Below are positions 25,223 through 34,044 of a stretch of 64,000 nucleotides of DNA, piece after piece; position 1 is the stretch's first letter, and each line of letters begins with the position of its first letter. Under the pieces are notes generated by a model, which had not been told where the DNA came from, did not search any database, and saw only the letters and a list, made by a program, of their open reading frames with translations. The position numbers and the translations under genes are program-made. The DNA is from Pseudorhodobacter antarcticus (GTDB lineage Bacteria > Pseudomonadota > Alphaproteobacteria > Rhodobacterales > Rhodobacteraceae): the NCBI RefSeq assembly GCF_900110135.1, contig NZ_FOCO01000009.1, positions 1 through 64,000 of the forward strand, in the 5' to 3' direction.

Positions 25223-25965
25223 GCATCCCTTTTGATCTGAGCATTGGCAGCGCCGCCTATATGCTGGTGGTTTTGTTTGTGGCGTCGTTTGTGCGGGGAT
25301 ATTCCGGGTTTGGATTTGCGGCGCTGGCCGTGTCAGGGGCGTCACTGGTGATGAACCCGATGATGATGGTGGGTGTGGTGTTGTGTTTGGACTTTTTGCT
25401 GACGTTTCAGCAATGGCGCGGTGTGGCGCGGGATGTGGCGTGGAACCGCGTGGTGCCGCTGTTATGCGGGGCGGTTGTGGCCTTGCCATTGGGGTTGTGG
25501 GCGATCACCCAAGTGCCGCCGGATGCCGCGCGGGTGGTGATTGCGGTTTATGTGTTGGTGATGTGCGCCGTGTTGATGCGGGGGTTTGTGGTGACTGCCC
25601 CGCAGGGGGTGCGGGCGCATGGGGGGATGGGCGTTATCTCGGGGTTGGCAAATGCGGTGGGGATGGGGGGGCTGCCGGTGGCCACTTATTTTGCGGCGCA
25701 AGGGGTGAGCGCGCGGGCGTTTCGGGCGACGTTGATTGTGTATCTTGCGCTGTTGGACGCCGTGACGTTGCCGTTGATGTGGTGGCATGGGTTGATTGGG
25801 GCGGATGCGGTGGTTGGGGTTGTGGCGGGGTTGCCTGTCGCGGTGTTGGGGGTTTGGCTGGGGGGGCGGCATTTCTTTGGCACGGACCCGCAGGATTTTC
25901 GGCGGTTTGCGATTGGGTTATTGGCCGTTTTGGCGTGTATGGGGTTGGCAAAGGCGGTTTTGTGA
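25219..25965 (+). CDS. tauE: TauE/SafE-family membrane exporter, probable sulfite exporter
   Basis: 248 residues with about eight hydrophobic segments and the duplicated TauE/SafE pattern (VASFVRGYSGFGFAALAVSG in the first half; GVISGLANAVGMGGLPVATYF in the second). Members export sulfite or related anions, or import sulfur compounds; those in taurine clusters are proposed sulfite exporters that prevent toxicity when sulfonates are desulfonated. Start ATG 25219 overlaps the tauR stop, and its own stop overlaps the acetate kinase start (TGATG), so it is translationally coupled on both sides. Direction and ion are inferred from the cluster. Confidence 0.82.
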   Translation: MSIPFDLSIGSAAYMLVVLFVASFVRGYSGFGFAALAVSGASLVMNPMMMVGVVLCLDFLLTFQQWRGVARDVAWNRVVPLLCGAVVALPLGLWAITQVPPDAARVVIAVYVLVMCAVLMRGFVVTAPQGVRAHGGMGVISGLANAVGMGGLPVATYFAAQGVSARAFRATLIVYLALLDAVTLPLMWWHGLIGADAVVGVVAGLPVAVLGVWLGGRHFFGTDPQDFRRFAIGLLAVLACMGLAKAVL

Positions 25966-27092
25966 TGCGCAAGATTTTGGTGATCAATGCGGGGTCATCA
26001 TCCGTTAAATTCGCGGTGTTTGCGGGTGGGGCGCAAGTTGCATCAGGCGCGGTATCCGAAGTGGGCGGGGCGGCGCAGTTGAAATTTGGCGGTGTGGCGC
26101 GGGCGGTGGATGCGCCTGACCACCGTGCGGCGGTGGCGCTGTGTTTGGCGGCACTGGCAGAGGCGGGTTTTGCGGTTGCGGGCTTTGCGGCGGCGGCGCA
26201 CCGGGTTGTGCATGGCGGGCGCGATTTGGTGGCGGCCTGCCGTGTGACGCCTGCCGTGATGGCCGCAATTGAGGGCTGCGTGCCGCTGGCCCCGCAGCAC
26301 AATCCGGCGAATTTGGCGGGCCTTCGCGCGTTGGCGGCGTTGGTGCCCGCCTTGCCGCAATATGTCAGTTTTGACACGGCGTTTCACGCGACCCAGCCTG
26401 AGGTTGCCGCACGGTACGCCGTGCCGGGCGCGGTGGAGGCGTTGGGGATTAGGCGCTACGGGTTTCACGGAATTTCTTATGCCAGCATGGTGCGGGCGGT
26501 GCCGGGGCAGGTGCCGCGGCGGTTGTTGGGGCTGCATTTGGGCAATGGCGCGTCGCTGTGTGCGATTTTGAACGGGCAATCGGTGGGGCATACGATGGGG
26601 TATTCGCCGCTGGAAGGGCTGACGATGGGCACGCGGGCGGGGATGATTGACGGCAACGCGGTTTTGAAACTGGCGCAAGTTTACGGGATTGAAGGCGCGG
26701 GCCGGATTTTGAATTTGGAAAGCGGGCTGTTGGGGCTGGCTGGTGCGTCCGACATGCGGGTTTTGGCGCAGGCGGGCACGGCGCAGGCGCAGTTTGCGCG
26801 CGACCATTTCGCCTATTGGGCGGTGCGCCACGCGGGGTCGATGATTGCAGCGATGGGCGGGATTGATGCGCTGGCCTTTACCGGGGGGATCGGTGAGAAT
26901 GATGTGCAAATGCGGGGGGCGATCATGGATGGTTTGGCGTTTACGGGGCTGCGTTTTGATGCGCAGGCCAATGCGGCGGGCGCGGAAAACCTGCATGATA
27001 TCAAATCCTTGGTGCGGGCTTGGGTGATCCCTGCGGCAGAGGAGGCGTGGATTGCCCATGAGGCGGGCCAGTTGATGGACAAAGGGGCGTGA
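25965..27092 (+). CDS. ackA: Acetate kinase
   Basis: 375 residues, slightly shorter than the usual about 400. Interconverts acetyl phosphate plus ADP with acetate plus ATP. Signatures present: KILVINAGSSSVKFAVF (phosphate loop), HRVVHGG, FDTAFHATQPE, RYGFHGISY, LHLGNGASLCAI, GHTMGYSPLEGLTMGTRAG and FTGGIGEND. In taurine dissimilation Xsc makes acetyl phosphate and sulfite, so AckA here would yield ATP and acetate directly, in place of or besides Pta. It is joined to tauE by TGATG and to the molybdoenzyme gene by a GTGA overlap. No pta gene is adjacent. Confidence 0.95.
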   Translation: MRKILVINAGSSSVKFAVFAGGAQVASGAVSEVGGAAQLKFGGVARAVDAPDHRAAVALCLAALAEAGFAVAGFAAAAHRVVHGGRDLVAACRVTPAVMAAIEGCVPLAPQHNPANLAGLRALAALVPALPQYVSFDTAFHATQPEVAARYAVPGAVEALGIRRYGFHGISYASMVRAVPGQVPRRLLGLHLGNGASLCAILNGQSVGHTMGYSPLEGLTMGTRAGMIDGNAVLKLAQVYGIEGAGRILNLESGLLGLAGASDMRVLAQAGTAQAQFARDHFAYWAVRHAGSMIAAMGGIDALAFTGGIGENDVQMRGAIMDGLAFTGLRFDAQANAAGAENLHDIKSLVRAWVIPAAEEAWIAHEAGQLMDKGA

Positions 27093-29851
27093 GGGTGGTG
27101 CAGCCGAAAATTGATACATCGCCGCGCGTGTCGGACGAGGTGCGCAAGACCACCTGTTACATGTGCGCGTGCCGCTGCGGGATTGATGTGCATCTGACAT
27201 CGGGCAAGGTGACGTATATTGAAGGGAACCGCGCGCATCCGGTGAATAAAGGGGTTTTGTGCGCCAAGGGGGCGGCGGGAATTCGGCAGGTTTATGCGCC
27301 CTCGCGCCTGCGGGCCCCGATGCGGCGGGTGGGGCCACGCGGGTCTGGCGCGTTTGAGGAGATTTCCTGGGAAGAGGCGCTGGGGATTGCGGTGGAGTGG
27401 TTGGGGCCGTTGCGCGCCGAGGCCCCGCAAAAGCTGGCGTTTTTCACCGGGCGTGACCAGAGCCAGAGTTTGACCAGCTTTTGGGCGCAAAACTATGGCA
27501 CCCCGAATTATGCGGCGCATGGCGGGTTTTGTTCGGTGAACATGGCGGCAGGCGGGATTTACACGGTGGGTGGCGCGTTTTGGGAATTTGGCCAGCCCGA
27601 CTGGGAGCGTACGAAGCTGTTTATCCTGTTTGGCGTGGCTGAAGACCATGACAGCAACCCGATTAAGATGGGGTTGGGGCGACTGAAGGAACGGGGGGCG
27701 CGCGTGATTGGGGTGAACCCTATTCGGTCAGGCTATAACGCTGTGGCGGATGAGTGGTTTGGGGTGACGCCGGGGGCGGATGGGTTGCTGATTTTGGCGT
27801 TGATCCATTGTTTGCTGGAGGCGGGGAAGGTTGATCTGGACTACCTCGCAAGGTTCACCAATGCGCCGTTGTTGGTGCGCAGCGATGAAGGCGCGGAAAA
27901 GGGGCTGTTTTTACGGGATGCTGCGGGCAAGGCGGTTGTGATGTCTGGCGGCGTTTTGGTGCCATTTGATGCGCCGGGGGTGCGGCCGGATTTGGGTGCG
28001 GTTTATGAGGGCCACCGGACGGTGTTTCAGCATATGGCCGAGCGGTATTTGAGCAAGGATTATGCGCCGGAGGCGGTGGCGGCGCGGGTGGGGATTGAGG
28101 CGGTGCGGATACGGGCGCTGGCGGCGGAGTTGGCGCGCGTGGCGTTTGATGAGGCGATTGAGATTGCGCAGCCGTGGGTCGATTTTCGCGGCGATGCGCA
28201 TGACCGGATGGTGGGGCGGCCTGTGTCGTTTCACGCCATGCGGGGGATTTCGGCGCATTCCAACGGGTTTCAAACCGCGCGGGCGCTGCATTTGTTGCAG
28301 GTGGTTTTGGGGACGGTGGAGACGCCGGGCGGATACCGGTTCAAGCCGCCATACCCCAAGCCCGCCGAGGCGCATCCGGCCCCGCATTGCAAGGTGACGC
28401 CCGGCAAGCCGCTGGACGGGCCGCACTTGGGCTATCCGCGCGGACCGGAGCATTTGTGTTTGGACGCGGAGGGAAATCCGGCGCGGATTGACAAGGCGTT
28501 TTCGTGGGAAAATCCGCTGTCGGCACATGGGGTGATGCATATGGTGATCGCCAATGCGCATGCTGGTGATCCGTATAAAATTGACACGTTGTTTTTGTAT
28601 ATGGCGAATATGGCGTGGAATTCGTCGATGAACACGGCGGCCGTTATGGAGATGTTGACCGACAAAGGCGACGATGAGGAATATGTGATCCCGCGGATCA
28701 TATATTCGGATGCTTATGCGAGTGAGATGGTTGCCTATGCTGATTTGATTTTGCCCGATACGACGTATCTGGAGCGGCATGATTGTATATCCTTGCTGGA
28801 CCGGCCGATTTCGGAACCCGGTGCGGCGGGTGACAGTATTCGCTGGCCGGTGGTGGAGCCTGACCGCGAGGTGCGGGGGTTTCAGTCGGTGCTGATTGAC
28901 CTTGGCGCGCGGTTGGGCCTGCCGGGGTTTGTGGATGATAAGGGGGGGGCGATGTACCGCGATTATGCGGATTATATTGTAAACCACCAGCGCAGGCCCG
29001 GCGTGGGGCCGTTGATGGGATTTCGCGGCGATGGCGACGACGTTGGGCGCGGCGCACCGAACCCCGATCAGTTGCAGCGGTACATCGACAACGGCGCGTT
29101 TTTTCAGGCGCATGTGCCGGAAGGGGCGGAATTTTATAAGCCGTGGAACAAGGCCTATCAGGATTGGGCGGTGAAGATTGGGCTGTATGATGCGCCGCAG
29201 CCGTATTTGTTTTCGATCTATTCCGAGCCGATGCGGAAGTTTCAATTGGCTGCCGAAGGGTTTGGCGACCGCCAGCCGCCCGAGGCCGCGCGCGAACGGC
29301 TGCGGGTGGCGATGGACCCGTTGCCGATATGGTATGCGCCGTTTGGCGATGATGTGAGGGGATATCCGCTGCATGCGCTGACGCAACGGCCGATGGCGAT
29401 GTACCATTCTTGGGGGTCGCAGAACGCGTGGCTGCGGCAAATTCATGGGCAGAACCCGCTGTATGTGCCGACGACGGTGTGGGTTGCGCATGGGTTTGCG
29501 GAGGGCGATTGGGCGCGGGTGACATCGCCCAATGGCGCGATTGTGGTGCCGGTGGCGCATATGGCGGCGCTGAATGAACATACGGTTTGGACTTGGAACG
29601 CGATTGGCAAACGCAAAGGCGCGTGGGGGTTGGACCCGGATGCGCCCGAAGCGACAAAGGGGTTTTTGCTGAACCATTTGATCTCGGAGTTGCTGCCCGA
29701 AAAGGGTGACGGGATGCGGTGGAGCAATTCCGACCCGGTGACCGGGCAGGCCGCATGGTTTGATTTGCGTGTGAAAATTGAAAAAGTGGACGCCCCGCAG
29801 GAGGCGCAGCCCGCCTTTCCCGCGTTGAGTTTGAAAGGGGTGCAGGTATGA
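27089..29851 (+). CDS. soeA: Molybdopterin oxidoreductase catalytic subunit, sulfite dehydrogenase SoeA-like
   Basis: 920 residues of the DMSO-reductase family. N-terminal [4Fe-4S] ligands: CYMCACRCGIDVHL then GVLCAKG. Molybdopterin-binding parts follow (FFTGRDQSQSLTSFWAQNYG, GGFCSVNMAAGGIYTVG, GVAEDHDSNPIKMGLGR), with a C-terminal dinucleotide domain (RPMAMYHSWGSQNAWLRQIH). No Tat signal is visible, so the enzyme should stay cytoplasmic, as known for SoeABC sulfite dehydrogenase. Together with the ferredoxin-type and membrane subunits it would oxidise sulfite to sulfate and pass electrons to quinone. Start GTG 27089 overlaps the ackA stop. Position after the taurine genes is the main reason for choosing sulfite over other substrates. 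Confidence 0.85.
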   Translation: MRVVQPKIDTSPRVSDEVRKTTCYMCACRCGIDVHLTSGKVTYIEGNRAHPVNKGVLCAKGAAGIRQVYAPSRLRAPMRRVGPRGSGAFEEISWEEALGIAVEWLGPLRAEAPQKLAFFTGRDQSQSLTSFWAQNYGTPNYAAHGGFCSVNMAAGGIYTVGGAFWEFGQPDWERTKLFILFGVAEDHDSNPIKMGLGRLKERGARVIGVNPIRSGYNAVADEWFGVTPGADGLLILALIHCLLEAGKVDLDYLARFTNAPLLVRSDEGAEKGLFLRDAAGKAVVMSGGVLVPFDAPGVRPDLGAVYEGHRTVFQHMAERYLSKDYAPEAVAARVGIEAVRIRALAAELARVAFDEAIEIAQPWVDFRGDAHDRMVGRPVSFHAMRGISAHSNGFQTARALHLLQVVLGTVETPGGYRFKPPYPKPAEAHPAPHCKVTPGKPLDGPHLGYPRGPEHLCLDAEGNPARIDKAFSWENPLSAHGVMHMVIANAHAGDPYKIDTLFLYMANMAWNSSMNTAAVMEMLTDKGDDEEYVIPRIIYSDAYASEMVAYADLILPDTTYLERHDCISLLDRPISEPGAAGDSIRWPVVEPDREVRGFQSVLIDLGARLGLPGFVDDKGGAMYRDYADYIVNHQRRPGVGPLMGFRGDGDDVGRGAPNPDQLQRYIDNGAFFQAHVPEGAEFYKPWNKAYQDWAVKIGLYDAPQPYLFSIYSEPMRKFQLAAEGFGDRQPPEAARERLRVAMDPLPIWYAPFGDDVRGYPLHALTQRPMAMYHSWGSQNAWLRQIHGQNPLYVPTTVWVAHGFAEGDWARVTSPNGAIVVPVAHMAALNEHTVWTWNAIGKRKGAWGLDPDAPEATKGFLLNHLISELLPEKGDGMRWSNSDPVTGQAAWFDLRVKIEKVDAPQEAQPAFPALSLKGVQV

Positions 29852-30582
29852 CATGCCTTCCGGGACATACCCAGAAAAAGCTGGGATTGGCGATTGATCT
29901 GGACACTTGCGTGGGGTGTCATGCCTGCGTGACGGCCTGCAAGGGTTGGAACGATCAGGGGTATGGTGCGCCGTTGAGCGATCAAGATGCGTATGGGGCG
30001 CAGCCGTCGGGGACGTTTTTGAACCGGGTCCATTCCTATCAAGTGCAACCTGATGAGGGTTTTGCACAGATTATTAACTTTCCCCGGTCATGTTTGCATT
30101 GTGAGGATGCGCCTTGTGTCACCGTTTGCCCAACGGGGGCGAGTTATAAGCGAGAGGAGGATGGGATTGTTCTGGTCAATGAAAGCGATTGCATTGGCTG
30201 TGGTTTGTGCGCCTGGGCCTGCCCGTATGGCGCGCGCGAAATGGATGCTGACGCGGGGGTGATGAAAAAATGCACGCTGTGCGTGGATCGGATTTACAAT
30301 GAGAATTTGCCGGAGGAGGACCGAGAGCCTGCCTGTGTGCGCACTTGTCCAACCGGTGCGCGGCATTTTGGGGATTTCGCGGATCCGGACAGCAAAGTGT
30401 CGCAACTGGCGGCCAAGCGCGGGTTTGATTTGATGCCAGATATGGGAACGCGCCCGGTGAACAAGTATTTGGCCCCACGGCCAAAAGATAAGCGGAGCGA
30501 GGCGTCGTTGCTGGCACCATTGCTGGATATTGAGGCCAAAGGGTTTGCCGGTTGGTTGGACCGTGTTTTGGGGAAAATCTGA
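29848..30582 (+). CDS. soeB: 4Fe-4S ferredoxin-type electron-transfer subunit, SoeB-like
   Basis: 244 residues with four cysteine clusters for four [4Fe-4S] centres: CVGCHACVTACKGW, CLHCEDAPCVTVCPTGA, CIGCGLCAWACPYGA and CTLCVDRI...CVRTCPTGARHF. This is the DmsB/PsrB/NrfC-type subunit that carries electrons between the molybdenum subunit and the membrane anchor. A plant of extra residues after the last cluster (from about 185) is typical of SoeB-like proteins. ATG 29848 overlaps the soeA stop as ATGA and its own stop overlaps the next start as TGATG. Confidence 0.9.
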   Translation: MTCLPGHTQKKLGLAIDLDTCVGCHACVTACKGWNDQGYGAPLSDQDAYGAQPSGTFLNRVHSYQVQPDEGFAQIINFPRSCLHCEDAPCVTVCPTGASYKREEDGIVLVNESDCIGCGLCAWACPYGAREMDADAGVMKKCTLCVDRIYNENLPEEDREPACVRTCPTGARHFGDFADPDSKVSQLAAKRGFDLMPDMGTRPVNKYLAPRPKDKRSEASLLAPLLDIEAKGFAGWLDRVLGKI

Positions 30583-31451
30583 TGCATCCGGCACCGTCTG
30601 TTATCATATTTTCGGTCCTGTCGGGGCTTGGCTTTGGGTTCATGGTGTTTTTGGCGCTGGGATTTTTGCCCGTGGCGGGGGGGGCGGCGTTTTGGATTTG
30701 GGGCGTTGGATATGCGCTTGCAGTTGGCGGATTGATCGCGGCGACGGCGCATTTGGGCAACCCGCAGCGGGCGTTAAAGGCGTTTTCCCAGTGGCGCAGC
30801 AGTTGGTTGAGCCGTGAAGGCTGGGCGGCGGTGCTGGCGCTTTTTGTGATGGCCCCGATTGCGCTGGGCGATTGGTTGGGGTTTGGCGTGCCGTTTGTTT
30901 GGCGCGGATTGGCGGCGGCGTTAGCGTTGGTGACGGTGTTTTGCACAGCGATGATTTATGCGCAGATCAAGGCGGTGCCGCGTTGGCATCATTGGTTGAC
31001 GCCCGTGATGTTTATGACGTTTTCGCTGGCCGGCGGTGCGCTGTTGGCGTTGCAGGCGGTGCTGGCCTTTGTGTTGTTGCTGGGGTTGGCGGTGGTGATG
31101 TTGGTCTTGTTTTATGTGGGCGACCGCCAGTTTGCGCGCGCGGGGCAAAGCATGGAAACGGCCACAGGATTGGGGCGGATTGGCAAAGTTGCGGTGTTTG
31201 AACAGCCGCATACCGGCGAAAACTATCTGCTGCGTGAGATGATTTTTGTTGTGGGGCGCAAGCATGGGCAAAAGCTGCGGATGATCGCGGTTCTGTGTGC
31301 GGCGGTGTTGCCCGCGCTGATGGCGGCGGTGGGCGGTGCCGGGCTGTTGTTGGCCGCCGTTTTTGTGCATTTGGTCGGCGCGTTCGCGGCGCGTTGGTTG
31401 TTTTTTGCGCAGGCCGAACATGTGGTGGGTCTGTATTACGGCAAGCGGTGA
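30582..31451 (+). CDS. soeC: Membrane anchor subunit (DmsC family), SoeC-like
   Basis: 289 residues, eight hydrophobic segments, DmsC-type anchor that exchanges electrons with the quinone pool. It starts MHPAPSVIIFSVLSGLGFG, a characteristic opening of this family. Conserved stretches include GNPQRALKAFSQWRSSWLSRE and HHWLTPVMFMTFSLAGGALL. ATG 30582 overlaps the soeB stop. It closes a run of genes coupled by stop-start overlaps from tauR onward. Confidence 0.9.
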   Translation: MHPAPSVIIFSVLSGLGFGFMVFLALGFLPVAGGAAFWIWGVGYALAVGGLIAATAHLGNPQRALKAFSQWRSSWLSREGWAAVLALFVMAPIALGDWLGFGVPFVWRGLAAALALVTVFCTAMIYAQIKAVPRWHHWLTPVMFMTFSLAGGALLALQAVLAFVLLLGLAVVMLVLFYVGDRQFARAGQSMETATGLGRIGKVAVFEQPHTGENYLLREMIFVVGRKHGQKLRMIAVLCAAVLPALMAAVGGAGLLLAAVFVHLVGAFAARWLFFAQAEHVVGLYYGKR

Positions 31452-31524
31452 GTTGAGCCATATCAAGGCGGGGCGTGCGCGGGGCTGCTAATCTGCCCCC
31501 ACAAGCTTGGATATGGAGAATGCG

Positions 31525-31704
31525 ATGCCCCGCCTGATGTTGATTTTGTTTTCGATGATTTCCACCACCTTGATGGGGGTGGGCATGATTGTGTCGTTGG
31601 TCATGGGATATGACACGTTAAACCCGCTTTTGATTGCGATTGGCATTGGGTTTGTGGTGTCGATTCCGGCGAGTTGGATTATTGCGAAACAAATCGCCGG
31701 GTGA
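31525..31704 (+). CDS. Small two-helix membrane protein
   Basis: 59 residues with two hydrophobic helices (LMLILFSMISTTLMGVGMIV and LLIAIGIGFVVSIPASWII) and a short C-terminal KQIAG. ATG 31525 is chosen because GGAG lies 7 nt upstream; the earlier in-frame ATG at 31507 has none. Similar small proteins in roseobacters are sometimes mislabelled CTP synthetase because of genome neighbourhood; nothing in this sequence supports enzymatic activity. Function unknown. Confidence 0.72.
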   Translation: MPRLMLILFSMISTTLMGVGMIVSLVMGYDTLNPLLIAIGIGFVVSIPASWIIAKQIAG

Positions 31705-31715
31705 TTTTGGCGCGA

Positions 31716-32477
31716 TTAGGCGAATTGTTCGCGCAGCAAACGTTCCTCTAGGCCGTGGCCTTCGTCAAACAGGATGCGGTGGCGGATTTTAGGGTCCAAC
31801 CGGATTTCGACGGCCAGCACGTTGGGCACAGAGATAGAGTCGGCATCGGCGCGAACGGGGCGTTTTTCCGCCTCGAGCACGTCGAACCGCACGACGGCCG
31901 ATTTGGGCAGCAGTGCGCCGCGCCAGCGCCGGGGCCGGAACGCGGCGATCGCGGTAAGAGCGAGGACATCAGAGCCGATGGGCACGATGGGACCATGCGC
32001 GGAATAGTTATAGGCGGTGGAGCCTGCGGGGGTGGCGACGAGGGCGCCATCGCAAACCAGCTCCTCCATCCTAACCCGGCCATCCACCGATATGCGCAGT
32101 TTGGCGGCTTGGGGGCCAGAGCGCAACATACTGATTTCATTGATTGCAAGGCCGTATTCAACGCCGCCATCTGCGGTTTCGGCGCGCATGGTGAGGGGGT
32201 TGACCACGGTCTCCTCTGCCTCCTCCAGCCGTTGGTGCAGGTTGTCGATTCCGTAAGCGTTCATCAAAAAACCGATGGTGCCGCAGTTCATGCCATAGAC
32301 GGGCAGATCGCGCGACTGGGTTTTGTGCAGGGTTTGCAGCATGAAACCGTCACCGCCCAAAGCCACGATATGGGTGGCGCCGGGCAAGGGGTGGTTGCCG
32401 TAAAGGGCGGTCAGGGTGGCGAGGGCCGTTTGGGCGGCGGGGGCGTCACTGGCCAAAAATGCAATCCGGTGCGACAA
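31716..32477 (-). CDS. nadK: NAD kinase
   Basis: 253 residues, compact bacterial NAD kinase phosphorylating NAD to NADP. The catalytic GGDG is in HIVALGGDGFMLQTLHKT, followed by YGMNCGTIGFLMN, AINEISMLR and the ATP/NAD-site GALVATPAGSTAYNYSAHGPI. ATG 32477 on the minus strand. It stands alone, converging with the small membrane protein and divergent from glyA across 217 bp, where I see no known riboswitch. Confidence 0.96.
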   Translation of the reverse strand: MSHRIAFLASDAPAAQTALATLTALYGNHPLPGATHIVALGGDGFMLQTLHKTQSRDLPVYGMNCGTIGFLMNAYGIDNLHQRLEEAEETVVNPLTMRAETADGGVEYGLAINEISMLRSGPQAAKLRISVDGRVRMEELVCDGALVATPAGSTAYNYSAHGPIVPIGSDVLALTAIAAFRPRRWRGALLPKSAVVRFDVLEAEKRPVRADADSISVPNVLAVEIRLDPKIRHRILFDEGHGLEERLLREQFA

Positions 32478-32694
32478 AACGTTCCCCCATGGCCCGCGAT
32501 ATGTGGGCAGGGGCAGTTTGAGGCACAGGGGCGGGCAGTTTCAACCCCTTAGCGTGTGGCGGGGCCTGAAAAGCGGGTGCGCCTGTGTGGGAATGTCGCG
32601 CAAACCGGGTAGCATGGCGGATTCTTGGCTTTCCGTAGGGGCCAAGCCGGGTTAAACCTTGGGCAAAGCCCCTAGGATTGAACAGGAGACGCCC

Positions 32695-34002
32695 ATGAAC
32701 GCCGCCGCAGATACCGCGCACCGTGACGCTGGATTTTTCACCGAAAGCCTGACCACGCGTGACCCCGAGTTGTTCCATGCGATGACGCTGGAACTGGGCC
32801 GCCAGCGCGATGAGATTGAGTTGATTGCATCTGAAAACATCGTGTCGCGCGCCGTGATGGAAGCGCAGGGCGGCGTGATGACGAACAAATATGCCGAAGG
32901 CTATCCGGGGCGGCGCTATTACGGTGGTTGCCAATATGTTGATATTGCAGAAACTTTGGCGATTGACCGCGCCAAGGAATTGTTCGGCTGTGAGTTTGCC
33001 AATGTGCAGCCCAATTCGGGGTCGCAGGCCAACCAAGGCGTGTTTACTGCGCTGATCAAACCCGGCGACACGATTTTGGGGATGTCGCTTGATGCGGGCG
33101 GGCATTTGACGCATGGCGCGGCCCCGAACCAGTCGGGCAAGTGGTTTAACGCCGTGCAATACGGGGTTTTGCAAGACAGCCTGCTGCCTGATTATGACCA
33201 GATCGAAGCGCTTGCGTTGGAGCATAAGCCCGCGCTGATTATTGCGGGCGGGTCGGCGATTCCGCGGATTTTGGATTTCGCGCGGTTCCGGGCGATTGCC
33301 GATAAGGTGGGCGCGTATTTTCTGGTGGATATGGCGCATTTCGCGGGGTTGATCGCGTCTGGCCATTACCCAAGCCCGTTCCCGCACGCGCATGTGGCGA
33401 CCACGACCACGCATAAAACCCTGCGCGGGCCGCGCGGTGGCATGATTTTGACGAATGATGAGGCAATTGCGAAAAAGGTGAACTCGGCGATTTTTCCGGG
33501 GATTCAGGGCGGGCCGTTGATGCATGTGATCGCGGCAAAAGCGGTTGCGTTTGGCGAGGCGTTGCGGCCAGAGTTCAAGGCCTATCAGGGGCAGGTTATT
33601 CGCAATGCGCAGGCGTTGGCGGACCAGTTGATGAAGGGCGGGCTTGGCACCGTGACGAACGGCACCGACACGCATTTGATGCTGGTCGATTTGCGGCCCA
33701 AGGGCGTGAAGGGCAACGCGACCGAAAAGGCGTTGGGCCGTGCGCACATCACCTGCAACAAAAACGGCATCCCGTTTGATACGGAAAAGCCGATGGTAAC
33801 ATCGGGCATCCGTTTGGGCACGCCTGCGGGGACCACGCGCGGGTTTGGCGAGGCGGAGTTCCGCCAGATTGGCGATTGGATTGTCGAAGTGGTCGATGGG
33901 TTGGCCGCCAATGGTGAGGATGGCAACGGCGCGGTTGAAGCGGCCGTGAAGGCGAAGGTTTCGGCACTTTGCGCGCGTTTCCCGATCTACCCGGGGCTGT
34001 GA
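32695..34002 (+). CDS. glyA: Serine hydroxymethyltransferase
   Basis: 435 residues. Interconverts serine and tetrahydrofolate with glycine and methylene-THF, PLP-dependent. Signatures: [55 protein letters not shown], and the PLP lysine in [18 protein letters not shown] 32695 follows AGGAGA; a longer in-frame start at 32659 has no support. A strong terminator lies 7-36 bp after the stop. Confidence 0.98.
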   Translation: MNAAADTAHRDAGFFTESLTTRDPELFHAMTLELGRQRDEIELIASENIVSRAVMEAQGGVMTNKYAEGYPGRRYYGGCQYVDIAETLAIDRAKELFGCEFANVQPNSGSQANQGVFTALIKPGDTILGMSLDAGGHLTHGAAPNQSGKWFNAVQYGVLQDSLLPDYDQIEALALEHKPALIIAGGSAIPRILDFARFRAIADKVGAYFLVDMAHFAGLIASGHYPSPFPHAHVATTTTHKTLRGPRGGMILTNDEAIAKKVNSAIFPGIQGGPLMHVIAAKAVAFGEALRPEFKAYQGQVIRNAQALADQLMKGGLGTVTNGTDTHLMLVDLRPKGVKGNATEKALGRAHITCNKNGIPFDTEKPMVTSGIRLGTPAGTTRGFGEAEFRQIGDWIVEVVDGLAANGEDGNGAVEAAVKAKVSALCARFPIYPGL

Positions 34003-34008
34003 TTTAAG

Positions 34009-34038
34009 GGGCGCGGGGTCACACCCGCGCCCTTTTTT
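34009..34038 (+). terminator. Rho-independent terminator after glyA
   Basis: GGGCGCGGG (34009-34017) and CCCGCGCCC (34024-34032) form a 9-bp GC stem with loop GTCACA, followed by six T. The next gene starts only 7 bp beyond, so that gene needs read-through or a promoter inside glyA. Confidence 0.93.
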
Positions 34039-34044
34039 CGCGTT

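Noticed and set aside
27911-30067. 718-codon minus-strand frame opposite soeA/soeB
   Set aside because: Arg/His/Pro-rich shadow of the molybdoenzyme genes; no ribosome site and no recognisable motif.
32478-32694. Possible glycine or THF riboswitch ahead of glyA
   Set aside because: I found no glycine aptamer pairing or other known aptamer core in the 217 bp; only a normal ribosome site.
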